NCBI GenBank assembly: GCA_029689965.1
Contig: CP121450.1
Coordinates: forward strand, 3,596,001-3,660,000
DNA: 64,000 bases
From: Curtobacterium flaccumfaciens
Lineage (GTDB): Bacteria > Actinomycetota > Actinomycetes > Actinomycetales > Microbacteriaceae
Direction of reading: 5' to 3'
This document shows positions 63,576 to 64,000 of this stretch, piece after piece (the stretch's first letter is position 1; each line of letters starts with the position of its first letter). The position numbers and the translations under genes were made by a program. The notes beneath the pieces were generated by a model. It was not told the origin of the DNA and ran no database searches. It worked only from the letters and a program-made list of their open reading frames with translations.

Positions 63576-64000
63576 GTGACGGCAGAACAGACCGTGCCCG
63601 CCCCACCGGGGCAGCACCCACGACTCCGGGCACCACCCCCGACAAGAACAACCACCGCTGGATCGCCCTGGCCGTCATCGCGCTCGCGCAGCTGATGGTG
63701 GTGCTCGACGCCACCATCGTGAACATCGCGCTGCCGTCGGCCCAGTCGGACCTCGGTTTCGGCACCGACCAACGCCAGTGGATCGTCACGGCGTACTCGC
63801 TGGCGTTCGGCTCGCTGCTGCTCCTCGGCGGACGCCTTGGTGACCTCTTCGGTCGCAAGAACACGTTCATCATCGGACTCGTCGGCTTCGCCGTCGCGTC
63901 GGTGCTCGGCGGTCTGGCGGACTCGTTCGGCCTGCTCGTCGCGGCCCGCGCGCTGCAGGGTGTGTTCGGTGCGCTCCTCGCCCCGTCCGCGCTCGGCATG
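63576..64000 (+). CDS. MFS drug exporter, DHA2 (EmrB/QacA) family, truncated by window end
   Basis: The first 142 or so residues are seen. After a polar leader (VTAEQTVPAPPG, AAPTTPGTTPDKNNHRW) come helices of a 14-TMS DHA2 pump: IALAVIALAQLMVVLDATIV with NIALPSAQSDLGF (LDxTIVNIALP, motif of this family), WIVTAYSLAFGSLLLLGGRL, GDLFGRKNTFIIGLVGFAVA (motif A) and ARALQGVFGALLAPSALGM (motif with PSALG). A frame change near 63612 is repaired by one G. GTG 63576 follows GAAGGAGG. A multidrug pump under a divergent TetR repressor is the usual arrangement. Confidence 0.92.

Noticed and set aside
526..63625. The many broken genes as a pseudogene-rich, decaying region
   Set aside because: Breaks hit essential housekeeping genes, conserved residues are kept on both sides, and several fall in homopolymers that look one base short.

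Overview
The window is about 70% GC and dense with genes. It looks like the chromosome of an actinobacterium of the family Microbacteriaceae, and Curtobacterium or a close relative is my best guess. The grounds are codon use, TANNNT -10 boxes directly before leaderless start codons, the SCO1664/DUF3090/MSMEG_4193 gene trio, a protein O-mannosyltransferase next to rsmI, and the metG-tatD-rsmA-ispE housekeeping block. No phage integrase, transposase, CRISPR array or plasmid gene is visible. Roughly two thirds of the protein genes, including essential ones (serS, metG, ispE, rsmA), can only be read by changing frame once or more. Several of these breaks sit in G or C runs that look one base short, so I treat them as assembly errors, not pseudogenes. 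Spans given below cover the whole gene across such breaks.

Layout. 1-6.1 kb: end of a membrane protein, a TetR regulator, and a minus-strand MoxR / DUF58 / transglutaminase operon. 6.1-11.7 kb: a sugar isomerase plus Gfo/Idh dehydrogenase pair with a divergent LacI regulator, then a MarR regulator with a divergent efflux pump. 11.8-16.2 kb: tRNA-Ser(GCT), an LCP cell-wall ligase, a GntR regulator and a sugar-porter-type MFS gene. 16.3-23.1 kb: an AAA ATPase / VWA pair, the SCO1664 trio and an MFS gene. 23.2-30.3 kb: a TetR regulator, a BLUF photoreceptor, and a carbohydrate ABC importer with a divergent dehydrogenase and a second LacI regulator. 30.4-39.1 kb: small regulators and reductases, GrpB, MTA/SAH nucleosidase, tRNA-Ser(TGA), a HAD phosphatase, serS, a diacylglycerol-kinase-like gene, pheA and a MarR gene.

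39-48.3 kb is a molybdenum island: a cytochrome-b/sulfite-oxidase fusion enzyme, moaA, moaD, modABC, a MoeB-rhodanese fusion and an HTH-TOBE molybdate-binding regulator, with two GT-C membrane glycosyltransferases at its edges. 50-62.6 kb is the conserved actinobacterial block ispE / rsmA-tatD-metG / rsmI / O-mannosyltransferase. It is split between ispE and rsmA by a 5.5 kb accessory segment (metY, a flavin monooxygenase, an ATP-grasp ligase, an XRE regulator, an SDR). The window ends with a TetR regulator and a truncated, divergent multidrug MFS pump.

The least expected content is non-coding. Two families of long inverted repeats recur at gene ends, a 67-bp repeat is shared by an intergenic site and the inside of an enzyme gene, and short tandem arrays start at or overlap the stop codons of several minus-strand genes. 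A 57-bp tandem array lies in the serS promoter region and appears to multiply its -10 element.
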